Positions 48,981 through 57,195 of a DNA stretch of 64,000 nt are shown here, piece after piece. The DNA comes from Saprospiraceae bacterium (GTDB lineage: Bacteria; Bacteroidota; Bacteroidia; Chitinophagales; Saprospiraceae). A model generated the notes under the pieces. That model did no database searches. It saw only the letters and a program-made list of their open reading frames with translations, and was not told where the DNA came from. Where the stretch lies: NCBI GenBank assembly GCA_020627535.1, contig JAHDGU010000011.1, positions 62,001 to 126,000 on the forward strand. The letters are read 5' to 3'. A program made the translations under genes and the position numbers. Each line of letters opens with the position of its first letter. The first letter of the stretch is position 1.

Positions 48981-50291
48981 ATGAAAGGCTCCATCATGCT
49001 TCATCGATCATTGCTATCCATACTCTGCGTCAGCATCGTGCTACTCCTAGGCTTAAAGCTTGAAGCTCAGCTCTACTTCCCGCCTACTGATGGCGACACT
49101 TGGGAGACCGTTGATCCTGTCTCAGAGTACAATTGGTGTCAAGACAGCATTGACGCCTTCCATGAGTGGCTGGAGCGAAACAACTCTCAGAGCTTCGTCC
49201 TACTCAAAGGAGGTAAGATTGTAATGGAAGGCTACTACAATGGTCATGACACGACTGATCGCTGGATCTGGTATAGTGCCGGGAAGAGCTTGAGAGCCTT
49301 TCTGGTGGGACTGGCACAGCAAGAAGGTTTGCTCGATATCGAGGACAAAGTCTCAGACTACCTTGGCCGCTGGACCAGTGCCCCCATCAATCAAGAAGAC
49401 AAGATCCTCGTGCGACATCAGCTTTCCATGAGCACTGGCCTCAATGAGTTCTTTTGGCTTTGTACAGATCCGACTTGCTTGTTTTTCCAGCAGCCCGCGG
49501 GAGTCAGATGGGCCTATCACCAAGGACCTTACAATCTGACCAAAGATGTATTAGAAGCAGCAAGTGAGGAGGACATCAATAGTTTCAGTAGTTCAAGGCT
49601 ATTTGATAAAATTGGCATGTCGCGTACCGATTGGCGAGTCCAAGAAGAGGGAACCTTTGCCTTCAGCTCAGCACGAGATATGGCTCGGTTTGGCCTACTG
49701 ATGCAAGCTGATGGCTCATGGGATCAAGAGCAGATCATGCAGGACACAGCCTACCTCAAGGATATGACTACCCCATCACAAGACCTCAATGAGAGCTATG
49801 GCTATCTCTGGTGGCTCAACGGCTACGACTCTTATATGGTCCCACTTGACCGTACTGTCTATGATGGCTCATTGATGCCTGATGCTCCGCAAGATGCTAT
49901 CACGGCCATTGGATTTCAAGGGCAAGTACTGAGCATCTCGCAGGAGATGGATATGGTTTTGGTCCGGCAAGGTAGCAACGCTACAGATAATCTTGCCGAC
50001 AATAATCTGGCAGGTGCCTTGTGGCAAAAAGTCATCGACCTCGACTGTTTCACCATGTCTACGATTGAGGACCAGAACATTTTGGCGAAAGCCATCAACC
50101 CAAATCCTGTAGACAATCAGATCAACTTCACTGAGCCTAGTTCTGGAAGGATTTACGGCCTTTCTGGAAGCGTCTTGGCGCAATTTCAAGACGTCAGCAC
50201 TGTCACTGTGGATCAACTACCATCCGGGATATACATCATTGAATTACAGGATAATAAGGGAATATTGAGACATAAGTTTCTTAAATTGTAG
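48981..50291 (+). CDS. Secreted serine hydrolase of the beta-lactamase (class C)/penicillin-binding fold with T9SS C-terminus
   Basis: A 436-residue exported protein. After the signal peptide, the SxxK nucleophile motif appears as SAGK in IWYSAGKSLRAF, and a Tyr-containing motif in AYHQGPYNLTKDVLE replaces the usual YxN; the rest of the fold is present (DIEDKVSDYLGRW, ARFGLLMQADG, SYGYLWWLNGYD). The C-terminal 65 residues (NPNPVDNQINF, GIYIIELQDNKG, HKFLKL) form a type A T9SS sorting domain, so it should be on the surface or released. Likely an esterase or peptidase rather than a resistance enzyme. ATG 48996 is a possible alternative start, preceded by AAAGG. A dispersed hairpin motif lies at 50079. 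Confidence 0.85.
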   Translation: MKGSIMLHRSLLSILCVSIVLLLGLKLEAQLYFPPTDGDTWETVDPVSEYNWCQDSIDAFHEWLERNNSQSFVLLKGGKIVMEGYYNGHDTTDRWIWYSAGKSLRAFLVGLAQQEGLLDIEDKVSDYLGRWTSAPINQEDKILVRHQLSMSTGLNEFFWLCTDPTCLFFQQPAGVRWAYHQGPYNLTKDVLEAASEEDINSFSSSRLFDKIGMSRTDWRVQEEGTFAFSSARDMARFGLLMQADGSWDQEQIMQDTAYLKDMTTPSQDLNESYGYLWWLNGYDSYMVPLDRTVYDGSLMPDAPQDAITAIGFQGQVLSISQEMDMVLVRQGSNATDNLADNNLAGALWQKVIDLDCFTMSTIEDQNILAKAINPNPVDNQINFTEPSSGRIYGLSGSVLAQFQDVSTVTVDQLPSGIYIIELQDNKGILRHKFLKL

Positions 50292-50349
50292 TGCAACTTC
50301 ACACCAGGTGTCTCTGAAGGAAGCGTCAAAAATCTCAACTTTCTTAAAA

Positions 50350-50367
50350 TTTGTACAGTTGTACAAA
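50350..50367 (+). promoter_or_regulatory. 18-bp palindrome upstream of etfB, probable operator
   Basis: TTTGTACA-GT-TGTACAAA: two perfect 8-bp arms around a 2-base centre, 45 bases before the etfB ATG. A palindrome of this quality is very likely a binding site for a dimeric (TetR/GntR-like) regulator, for example of fatty-acid metabolism; the regulator itself is not in the window. Confidence 0.6.
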
Positions 50368-50411
50368 AAAGCGATTTTTGCGCCTGAAATCAAACTAAAG
50401 ACACAGTCACT

Positions 50412-51152
50412 ATGAAACAATTGGTCTGCATCAGCAGGACTCCAGAGACCACTGCCAACATAGCTCTCAACGGCGATGGTACTGACATACAGACGGATGG
50501 GCTCAACTACATCCTCAATCCATACGATGAGTGGTACGCTCTCGTCAGAGCCCTAGAACTCAAAGAAGCGCAAGGCGGTACAGTCACTGTCATCAATGTA
50601 GGTGGAGCAGAAAACGATATTGTTATTCGCAAGGCACTGGCCATCGGAGCAGATGATGCGATCAGAGTAGATGCTCAGCCGAGCAGTGCTATGGCTGTCG
50701 CCAAAATGATCGCTGACGCCACCAAGGACGGCGCATATGACATAGTCTATTGTGGGAAAGAATCTATAGACTACAATGGTAGCATGACGGCTTCTATGCT
50801 GGCGGAATATCTTGGGCTTCCATTCGTATCCTACGCAAGCCACATGGATGTATCTGGAAATACCGCAACGATCAAGCGAGATATCGAAGGTGGTACAGAA
50901 ACGGTCGAGGTCCCAACACCATTCGTCCTGAGCGCGGCGAAAGGCCTTGCCGAACAACGCATCCCGAATATGCGCGGCATCATGATGGCCAAAAGAAAGC
51001 CCATCAATGTCGTCAGCCCTGGCGAAGCCAAGAATAATGCTGTGGTCAGCATGTATGAGCTTCCAAAGGGGAAGGGAGATATCAAGATGATTGATCCTGA
51101 CAACATGGAAGAGCTCGTCAGACTCCTCAAAGAAGAAGCCAAAGTCCTTTAA
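50412..51152 (+). CDS. etfB: Electron transfer flavoprotein subunit beta
   Basis: EtfAB carries electrons from acyl-CoA dehydrogenases (fatty-acid beta-oxidation) to the respiratory chain. The 246-residue beta subunit shows NPYDEWYALVRALELKE, the AMP-binding loop region (IGADDAIRVDA) and the family segment DGAYDIVYCGKESIDYNGSMTA. etfA follows 22 bases later. Upstream is the 18-bp palindrome. Neighbours further downstream are lipid-storage genes, consistent with a fatty-acid metabolic setting. Confidence 0.94.
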   Translation: MKQLVCISRTPETTANIALNGDGTDIQTDGLNYILNPYDEWYALVRALELKEAQGGTVTVINVGGAENDIVIRKALAIGADDAIRVDAQPSSAMAVAKMIADATKDGAYDIVYCGKESIDYNGSMTASMLAEYLGLPFVSYASHMDVSGNTATIKRDIEGGTETVEVPTPFVLSAAKGLAEQRIPNMRGIMMAKRKPINVVSPGEAKNNAVVSMYELPKGKGDIKMIDPDNMEELVRLLKEEAKVL

Positions 51153-51174
51153 TCCAGCCCAAAACACGATAGAT

Positions 51175-52125
51175 ATGGTACTCGTATACGTAGAACATAA
51201 AGACGGCAAATTCAAGAAGAATATCCTCGAAGCCGTCACCTACGGAAAGAAAACAGCAGACATGCTCTCGACAGAGTGTGCAGCGCTGGTCATCGGAAAT
51301 GCTGACACCAGTGCACTTGGCACTTACGGAGCAGACAAGGTATATACACTCAATGCAGACGGCTTGGGAGACTTTGATAGTCAGAGCTACTCATCCGCCA
51401 TCGCCAACACGGCATCGCAGATCGGTGCCAAGGTGGTGCTGATGAGTGATACGGCTTCCGCCAAAACACTCCTCGGCAGGGTAGCTGTCAAGCTGGATGC
51501 TGCTTGTATATCTGCCGCCTCAAGTCTGCCAAAAGTTGAGGGTGATTCAATCGTGGTGACTTCTGGAACATTCTCCGGCAAGGCAATCGCACACTACTCT
51601 CTCAGTGGGGACACCAAGGTTATGTCCATCAATGGTAACACCATCAAGCCAGAAGAGCTAGGAGCAGCTGGAGCAACTGAAGCGATCTCAGTAGCCGTAG
51701 ATGCTCCTGGTGTCAAGGTCATCGGGCAAGATACCCTCTCAAGTGAGCGTGCCCCGCTACCAGAAGCAGAGCTTGTCGTCAGTGCCGGAAGAGGCATGAA
51801 AGGACCAGAAAACTGGGGAATCATCGAAGAGCTAGCCGATGCAATAGGAGCTACGACGGCTTGCAGTCGTCCAGTAGCAGATACCGGCTGGAGACCTCAT
51901 CATGAGCATGTCGGACAGACAGGTGTCGCCATCCGTCCCAATCTCTACTTTGCCATCGGTATCTCAGGTGCCATCCAGCATCTCGCAGGTGTCAACAGCA
52001 GCAAAGTCATCGTGGTGATCAACAAAGACCCAGAAGCGCCTTTCTTCAAGGCCGCGGACTATGGTGTCTGTGCAGATCTCTTTGATGTCGTGCCTAAGTT
52101 AACGGCGGCACTGAAGAAGGGTTGA
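51175..52125 (+). CDS. etfA: Electron transfer flavoprotein subunit alpha
   Basis: Alpha subunit of EtfAB, 316 residues from ATG 51175 (MVLVYVEHKDGKF); the open frame extends back into etfB without similarity. FAD-binding signatures: SAGRGMKGPENWGIIEELA, GWRPHHEHVGQTGVAIRPNLY and the C-terminal ISGAIQHLAGVNSSKVIVVIN followed by KDPEAPFFKAADYGV. Complete. A dispersed hairpin motif lies at 51453 and one at 50693 in etfB. Confidence 0.95.
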   Translation: MVLVYVEHKDGKFKKNILEAVTYGKKTADMLSTECAALVIGNADTSALGTYGADKVYTLNADGLGDFDSQSYSSAIANTASQIGAKVVLMSDTASAKTLLGRVAVKLDAACISAASSLPKVEGDSIVVTSGTFSGKAIAHYSLSGDTKVMSINGNTIKPEELGAAGATEAISVAVDAPGVKVIGQDTLSSERAPLPEAELVVSAGRGMKGPENWGIIEELADAIGATTACSRPVADTGWRPHHEHVGQTGVAIRPNLYFAIGISGAIQHLAGVNSSKVIVVINKDPEAPFFKAADYGVCADLFDVVPKLTAALKKG

Positions 52126-52146
52126 GGGGGCGATTGAGTGATTTCT

Positions 52147-52327
52147 GATATTTGATTTTTGATTTGCGGGACAAGTCAATGTGCTATGAATCAAGAAATC
52201 CAAAATCAACTATCAGTGACAACAGTACCAGAGGTATCGAGGAGGATTAGCGCCTCACAGATTCACCGGCTATTTCCCGACTCAGAGAAGATGAGTTTTG
52301 AAATCTTAAATCAAAAATCAAAAATCC
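52147..52327. repeat. Inverted pair of TTTTTGAT-type repeats in the etfA-phasin spacer
   Basis: Left arm GATATTTGATTTTTGATTT (52147-52165) and right arm AAATCAAAAATCAAAAATC (52309-52327) are inverted and enclose about 140 bases with no coding sequence. A third tract of the same type lies at 56188-56216. The 281-base gap between etfA and the phasin-like gene contains nothing else except its promoter, which I could not place. Confidence 0.55.
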
Positions 52328-52406
52328 CTCCCTTGTAACTCATCTGTAACTAGCCCTACCAATCTTTGTGTCATCAATTACAAAAAACACGCTTAAAACG
52401 TATATC

Positions 52407-53102
52407 ATGGCACGTCAAACAACATCACTACAAGGACTCAAGAAGAGAAGAACTCAGGTCCTTGATACTGTCACAAAACTCCACAGCAATGTCCTAGAGA
52501 TCACTGAAGACGTGATCACTGGAACAGTCACTACTGCTGAGAAATATCAGAAAGTCGCTGCCAAAGCGATCAAGAAGTCTGAGCCAATGGTCGAGAAGCA
52601 AGTCGAGATCATCTTTGACTCTGTAGAGAACATCTACGATCAGATCCAGACTGGTAGCAAAAGAATGCAGAAGCTACTCGGAATCACAAAGCAGGTCGAG
52701 ACTGCGAAGAAGAGAATCTCAAAAATCGCTGAAGATGTAGCTGATCGTGTAGAAGATACTATCGAAGATGCAACTGATGCTGTCAAGAAGTTCAGCAAGA
52801 AAGCGGAATCTGCAGTAGACAAAGCGATCGCTACTGGATCTGCTGAAGCAAAAAGAGCTACAAAAACCGCAAAAACAACGGCGAAGAGCACAGCGAAAAA
52901 GGCTACAGCAACGGCAAAGAAAGCCACGGCTACGGCAAAAAAATCAGCAAAGACGACTACAGCGAAAGCAAAAACTGCTGCCAAGAAAGTAGAGGCCAAA
53001 GTCACGAAGACTGCCGAAACAGCAAAGACTGAAGTCAAAAAAGCTGCTACCAAAGTCGAAGCTACTGCCAAGAAAACTGCTGAGACAATCACAAAGAAGT
53101 AA
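52407..53102 (+). CDS. Phasin-like granule protein with a histone-H1-like Lys/Ala/Thr tail (PhaF-like)
   Basis: A 231-residue protein from ATG 52407 (MARQTTSLQG). Residues 1-145 are amphipathic helices rich in Val, Thr and Lys (VTKLHSNVLEITEDVITGTV, AEKYQKVAAKAIKK, EKQVEIIFDSVENIYDQI), a phasin-like pattern, and align without gaps to the next gene (22 of 71 identical). Residues about 146-231 form a low-complexity basic tail built of AKKATAT/AKTTAK repeats, like histone H1 and the DNA-binding tails of PhaF and AlgP. Inference: coats storage granules and tethers them to the nucleoid. Alternative: a histone-like nucleoid protein only. The open frame on the other strand (Val/Ala/Phe) is the mirror of the tail. 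Confidence 0.7.
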   Translation: MARQTTSLQGLKKRRTQVLDTVTKLHSNVLEITEDVITGTVTTAEKYQKVAAKAIKKSEPMVEKQVEIIFDSVENIYDQIQTGSKRMQKLLGITKQVETAKKRISKIAEDVADRVEDTIEDATDAVKKFSKKAESAVDKAIATGSAEAKRATKTAKTTAKSTAKKATATAKKATATAKKSAKTTTAKAKTAAKKVEAKVTKTAETAKTEVKKAATKVEATAKKTAETITKK

Positions 53103-53131
53103 TCATCTAGAACACAATAAATCGCAAGATC

Positions 53132-53404
53132 ATGGCTACAAAAACAGCTAGCAAAAAGACATTGAACTCTATAAAGAACACAGTGAAGTCTGTCAACAAC
53201 TTCGTCCTAGAGACAACAGAAGTCCTCGTAGATGAGGGATTCGCTGCTGGTCAGAAGTGGCAGAAGCTCACCGAAAAAGCGATCAAAAGCGGACTTGAGC
53301 TCACGGAAAAGCAGACTGACATCACTTTCAAAGCATTGGAAGCTGTCAAAAATCAAGTTGTCAAAGGACAGAAGAAATTCAAGACAACTTTCAGCAAGAA
53401 CTAA
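53132..53404 (+). CDS. Short phasin-like protein, tail-less paralogue (PhaI-like)
   Basis: A 90-residue helical protein, 29 bases after the long phasin-like gene. Residues 18-88 align ungapped with the helical domain of its neighbour, sharing VLExTE, KxxQK, KAIK, EKQ, IxF and QxxxGxK spacings, but it has no Lys/Ala tail beyond a short KKFKTTFSKN. The pair of one long (tailed) and one short (tail-less) phasin next to lipid genes recalls PhaF and PhaI of Pseudomonas. Followed by a strong terminator, so the two phasin genes form one unit. Confidence 0.7.
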   Translation: MATKTASKKTLNSIKNTVKSVNNFVLETTEVLVDEGFAAGQKWQKLTEKAIKSGLELTEKQTDITFKALEAVKNQVVKGQKKFKTTFSKN

Positions 53405-53450
53405 TCACTCCTAGGCTGAAACAAATTATCCTTAACCGAACATGACAAGG

Positions 53451-53478
53451 GGCTCAGACCAATTGGTCTGGGCCTTTT
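53451..53478 (+). terminator. Rho-independent terminator after the phasin pair
   Basis: GGCTCAGACC, loop AATT, GGTCTGGGCC followed by TTTT: a 10-bp stem with a single mismatch, 46 bases after the short phasin-like gene. Confidence 0.85.
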
Positions 53479-53538
53479 GTGCTTCGTGAACCAGGGAGAT
53501 ATACATTTTGTTATCTTAGTGAAGTCGAAACCAGACAC

Positions 53539-54321
53539 GTGGGTGCACACAAACTAGAAGACAAAGAGGTCAAGCGGCCTTCGCTGCTGTACGGCCTCAC
53601 AGAAGGGCTGCGAGCGGCTGTAGAGCTAGGATTTTATCTTCCTTATCGCTTGATCAATCGTGAGGCAGCCTCAGGTGACGGCCATCCCGTGCTGATCCTA
53701 CCAGGATTCATGGCGACGGATCTGTCGACTGTACCTCTCCGGAGTTTCATCCACAAGCTCGGCTACAAAGTCTACGGCTGGGGCGAAGGCCGCAACTATG
53801 CTCATGTCGAGTATATCGATCTTATGATCGCCAAGCTCAAGCGCATCCATCGCCGACATGGGACACCCGTGAGCCTCATCGGCTGGAGTCTCGGTGGCAT
53901 CTATGCCAGAGAGCTAGCCAAGAGACATCCCGAGCTCGTCCGACAAGTCATCGTGATGGGCACTCCACTACAAGGAGTCGCAAAAGCCAACAATGCCAAA
54001 TGGATGTACGATCTTCTGACACGCAACAAGGTCACAGAGAGTATAGATGAAGAGCTTTTGGCCAGTTTTCCAGAGCCCGCTCCAGTCCCTACCACAGCCA
54101 TCTACTCCAAGGAAGATGGCGTCGTACCCTGGGCGCTTTGCCTCGAAGAAGAAGACGCCATCCATCAAAATATCCAAGTACGAGGAAGCCATCTCGGCCT
54201 AGGAGTCAATCCGCTTGTACTACACATCATCCAAGACCGACTGCAACATACCAAAGACAGTTGGCGCGCATTTACACGAAATAGTCGCTGGGAAGAGCTG
54301 TTTGTATCCACGAGTGCTTAA
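53539..54321 (+). CDS. Alpha/beta hydrolase, lipase-like
   Basis: A 260-residue protein with the lipase-type nucleophile elbow GWSLGG (Ser at about residue 118, within VSLIGWSLGGIYARELA), an early oxyanion region (PVLILPGFMATD), an acid candidate in YSKEDGVVPW and a C-terminal His in RGSHLGLGVNP. I prefer GTG 53539 (VGAHKLEDKEV) because the longer frame would start inside the T-run of the terminator at 53479; this choice is uncertain. A near-consensus -7 (TACATTTTG, about 53503) lies between terminator and start. It is 24 bases upstream of the WS/DGAT gene; probable role in mobilising or remodelling stored lipids. Confidence 0.78.
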   Translation: MGAHKLEDKEVKRPSLLYGLTEGLRAAVELGFYLPYRLINREAASGDGHPVLILPGFMATDLSTVPLRSFIHKLGYKVYGWGEGRNYAHVEYIDLMIAKLKRIHRRHGTPVSLIGWSLGGIYARELAKRHPELVRQVIVMGTPLQGVAKANNAKWMYDLLTRNKVTESIDEELLASFPEPAPVPTTAIYSKEDGVVPWALCLEEEDAIHQNIQVRGSHLGLGVNPLVLHIIQDRLQHTKDSWRAFTRNSRWEELFVSTSA

Positions 54322-54345
54322 TTTTCTAGGCTAAAGCCAGGAACA

Positions 54346-56187
54346 TTGAGCAATAAACTCCTCGATCAGTTTGACCTCCCTGAGATGGAACCCATCACAG
54401 GCATGGACAGCACCTTTCTCTACGTCGATTCTCCGACGAGTCCTATGCACATCGGTGCAGTCGGCATCATCGAAGGCTCACTAGACTTCAGCACCTTCAA
54501 GAAGATCATTGCCAGCAAAATCCATCAAGTACCCAAGTTGCGCAAGCGTTTGATCCAAGTGCCGATGAGTATCGACTATCCTTACTGGGTAGACGATCCC
54601 AACTTTGATCTTGACATGCATCTCAATCATGTCGCCTTACCTAAGCCTAATGACTGGAAGAGACTGAGAAGACTTGCGTCAAAAATCTTCAGTGAACCAC
54701 TGGACAAGTCCAGGCCGCTTTGGTCATTCACCTTTGTCGAAGGACTAGACAATTTATCTCAAGTCAAGCCTGGCAGTGTTGCTATTATCAGTAAGATTCA
54801 TCATGTCGCCATCGACGGCATGGGTGGTGCAGGATTGCTCGGCATCTTATTTGACTTTTCTCCTGAGCCCAGCCCTATCAAAGAGCCACGCGAGTATAAG
54901 CCTGAGCCACTGCCCAATGATGTCGCACTCATCATGAAGAGCTCCTTCAGCTTTGCGCAAAAGCCTCTGAAACTTCCAAAGCTCATCAAGGAAGCCGTGA
55001 CTGCAACTGTCAAAGCAGGATTTCTCACTAGAGCGCAGCATCTCGATCTTCCGACAGCTCCATTCACTGCTCCAAAGACGCCAATCAACGGGATCATATC
55101 CGCTCAGCGGAAGTGGAATACCACCATTCTTGAACTGGAGCGTGTGAAGAAGCTCAAAAATCTCATGGGCACTACGCTCAATGACATCATCTTAGCCATC
55201 TGTAGTGGTGCACTCAAAAGATATCTCGAAGAAAAAAATAAGCTCCCCAAAAAGCCTCTCGTGGCGATGGTACCTGTATCGACCAATAAGAGTGGCGGTG
55301 GCACCAAGCTGGGCAATAATCTGTCAGCTATGCTAGTGCAGCTAGCGACCAATGTTGACGATCGCATCGAACGCCTTGAGACTATCTACGACAATACGAT
55401 CAAGGGTAAAACCTATCAAGGAGCCGTAGGAGCAAAGACCTTATCCAATATTGCAGAAGCAGTACCATTTGGCATTGCAAATCAAGCAGCCAGATTTTAC
55501 TCGAGATATAATCTGAGCAAACTGCACAAGCCAGTCTTCAATGTCGTGATCACCAATGTCCCCGGGCCTCAAATGCCGATCTACATGCATGGCAATCAGC
55601 TACACTCAATCATGGGTATGGCGCCGATCATTGACGGCATGGGACTCATCATCACAGTACTCAGCTACAATGGTAAGCTGACGATCAGTCCCACTAGTGA
55701 CGCGAAGTCAATGCCAGATCTTAAGATATTTTCAGATTACATCTTGGATGAAGCCAATGCCCTCGAAGAGGATATCCTGGCTTACGCCAAAAACAAAGAC
55801 AAGAAAAAGAAGAAAACTGCAAGTAAGGCTGTCGCCCAAAAGTCTGACACCGAAAAATTCTTCCTCAAAATCAGGAAACATCTTAAGGATCATCCAGACT
55901 TTTTGAAGAAAAGTGTGGGACTATTTCTCTTTGAGGTAAAGACCGCCGCAGGCCTCGAGCATTGGCAATTGAATCTCTCGAAGCCACCTGGATCAGTGAG
56001 GAAAGGAGAATCAAAATCTCATGACGTCCATGTACGCATCCAAGAAAAGTACTTGATGAAAATCGCTGCTAAGAAATTGGATGTGACCACGGCATTTATT
56101 CAGGGTAGAATTAAGATGGATGGTGACTCCGCGATTGCGATGAAGCTTGCGAGTATCTTGAAGCAGCTGCCCGAGATGGGTGAGTGA
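54346..56187 (+). CDS. Wax ester synthase/diacylglycerol acyltransferase (WS/DGAT) fused to an SCP2-like domain
   Basis: WS/DGAT enzymes esterify fatty alcohols or diacylglycerol with acyl-CoA to make storage wax esters or triacylglycerol. The 613-residue protein has MDSTFLYVDSPTSPMHIGAV at the start, the catalytic HHVAIDG motif (His152-His153 to Gly158), a conserved TTLNDIILAICSGAL, and NVVITNVPGPQMPIYMHG near residue 405. After a Lys-rich linker (about 480-500) comes an extra domain, about 502-613, with DVHVRIQEKYLMKIAAKKLD and AFIQGRIKMDGDSAIAMKLASIL, which is the pattern of the SCP2 sterol-carrier fold. Normal WS/DGATs are about 450-470 residues. Starts at TTG 54346. Confidence 0.9.
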   Translation: MSNKLLDQFDLPEMEPITGMDSTFLYVDSPTSPMHIGAVGIIEGSLDFSTFKKIIASKIHQVPKLRKRLIQVPMSIDYPYWVDDPNFDLDMHLNHVALPKPNDWKRLRRLASKIFSEPLDKSRPLWSFTFVEGLDNLSQVKPGSVAIISKIHHVAIDGMGGAGLLGILFDFSPEPSPIKEPREYKPEPLPNDVALIMKSSFSFAQKPLKLPKLIKEAVTATVKAGFLTRAQHLDLPTAPFTAPKTPINGIISAQRKWNTTILELERVKKLKNLMGTTLNDIILAICSGALKRYLEEKNKLPKKPLVAMVPVSTNKSGGGTKLGNNLSAMLVQLATNVDDRIERLETIYDNTIKGKTYQGAVGAKTLSNIAEAVPFGIANQAARFYSRYNLSKLHKPVFNVVITNVPGPQMPIYMHGNQLHSIMGMAPIIDGMGLIITVLSYNGKLTISPTSDAKSMPDLKIFSDYILDEANALEEDILAYAKNKDKKKKKTASKAVAQKSDTEKFFLKIRKHLKDHPDFLKKSVGLFLFEVKTAAGLEHWQLNLSKPPGSVRKGESKSHDVHVRIQEKYLMKIAAKKLDVTTAFIQGRIKMDGDSAIAMKLASILKQLPEMGE

Positions 56188-56216
56188 TATTTTTGATTTT
56201 TGATTTTTGATTTTTA
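56188..56216 (+). repeat. TTTTTGAT tandem tract after the WS/DGAT gene
   Basis: TTTTTGATTTTTGATTTTTGA-type tract just past the acyltransferase stop, of the same sequence type as the inverted pair at 52147-52327. Non-coding. Confidence 0.6.
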
Positions 56217-56268
56217 GGAATAGAAAATTGATTTCGTTTTTCTAGCTTGTGCACTACCCAGATTTTTA

Positions 56269-57195
56269 ATGCCTAGAATATTGCATCCTAAATTCTTCAT
56301 AGTAATCCTCTCATTTGCCCTACTGACAACCCAGCATCTATCAGCACAGACCGTAAAGAATGAGCGCTTCATCCTAGATGCTGACACCGGCAACGAGGTA
56401 GACGACTACTATGCTCTTGTCAGGGCATTGATCGAGCCTAGCTGGGACATTGTCAGTCTCAATGCGACGCAGTGGCAAGCAAGTCAGTGGGCTATACCAA
56501 ATACCATGGAAAATAGTCATCGCCTCAATCAAGTCCTCCTAGGAGAAATGGGACTCGATATACTGACCAGAAGAGGTGGCGCAGATAGGATGTATGACTG
56601 GGGAGATATGGCCCAGCACTCCGCCGCAGCATACAAAATCATCGAAGAAGTCAAGGCGCTAGAAGAAAATGAATCGCTCTCTATCATAGCCCTTGGTGCT
56701 CTCACCAATGTAGCATCTGCCATCTACATCGACCCGAGCATCTCTTCTCAGATCAAGCTGTATTGGCTAGGTACGAGCTACGATTTTGATCAAGCAATAT
56801 TTAAAAGACAAGACTTTAACTGCATGATGGATCAGCAAGCAGTTGAGATCTTACTCCTGTCCGATGCGGAGATGCACGTCATGCCCGTCAATGTCGCAGC
56901 CGCAATGACATTCAACTACGAGGAGACTGCCAAAATACTTCCAGCACAAAACAACTTATCTAGACTCTTACTCGATCGTTGGTTTGATCATCTTGATGGC
57001 GGACGACAAGAACGGATCATCTGGGATCTCGCCTTGATCCAAGCCATCATATTTCCAGAATGGACTTCCACCAAAGTAGTTCGCACTTCTAAAGATCATG
57101 GAAATAGAGACATACACTTTTATTCCAGCATTGATGCAGATAAAATGAGGGAAGAGTTTTTTGAGGCAGTGATAAGCTTTACCAATCAGGACTAA
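56269..57195 (+). CDS. Secreted nucleoside hydrolase-like protein
   Basis: Nucleoside hydrolases release ribose from nucleosides, using Ca2+ held by an N-terminal Asp cluster. The 308-residue protein has a signal peptide (ending HLSAQ), then DADTGNEVDDYYALVRAL in place of the canonical DTDxGxDD, GALTNVASAI (typical), and FNCMMDQQAVEILL in the Asn/Asp/Ala position. The C-terminal metal region reads IWDLALIQAI, where the usual sequence is HDPLA(A/V), so one metal ligand may be changed. Secretion and the altered motifs mean the substrate is not certain. It may work with the neighbouring secreted metallopeptidase in nutrient scavenging. Confidence 0.78.
   Translation: MPRILHPKFFIVILSFALLTTQHLSAQTVKNERFILDADTGNEVDDYYALVRALIEPSWDIVSLNATQWQASQWAIPNTMENSHRLNQVLLGEMGLDILTRRGGADRMYDWGDMAQHSAAAYKIIEEVKALEENESLSIIALGALTNVASAIYIDPSISSQIKLYWLGTSYDFDQAIFKRQDFNCMMDQQAVEILLLSDAEMHVMPVNVAAAMTFNYEETAKILPAQNNLSRLLLDRWFDHLDGGRQERIIWDLALIQAIIFPEWTSTKVVRTSKDHGNRDIHFYSSIDADKMREEFFEAVISFTNQD

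Noticed and set aside
52640-53092. Val/Ala/Phe-rich minus-strand frame that looks like a membrane protein
   Set aside because: It is the reverse complement of the Lys/Ala/Thr tail codons of the phasin-like gene.
53479-53538. Upstream GTG start for the lipase-like protein
   Set aside because: It would begin directly in the T-run of the preceding terminator, so a transcript starting upstream would be needed; an inner start is more plausible though not proven.
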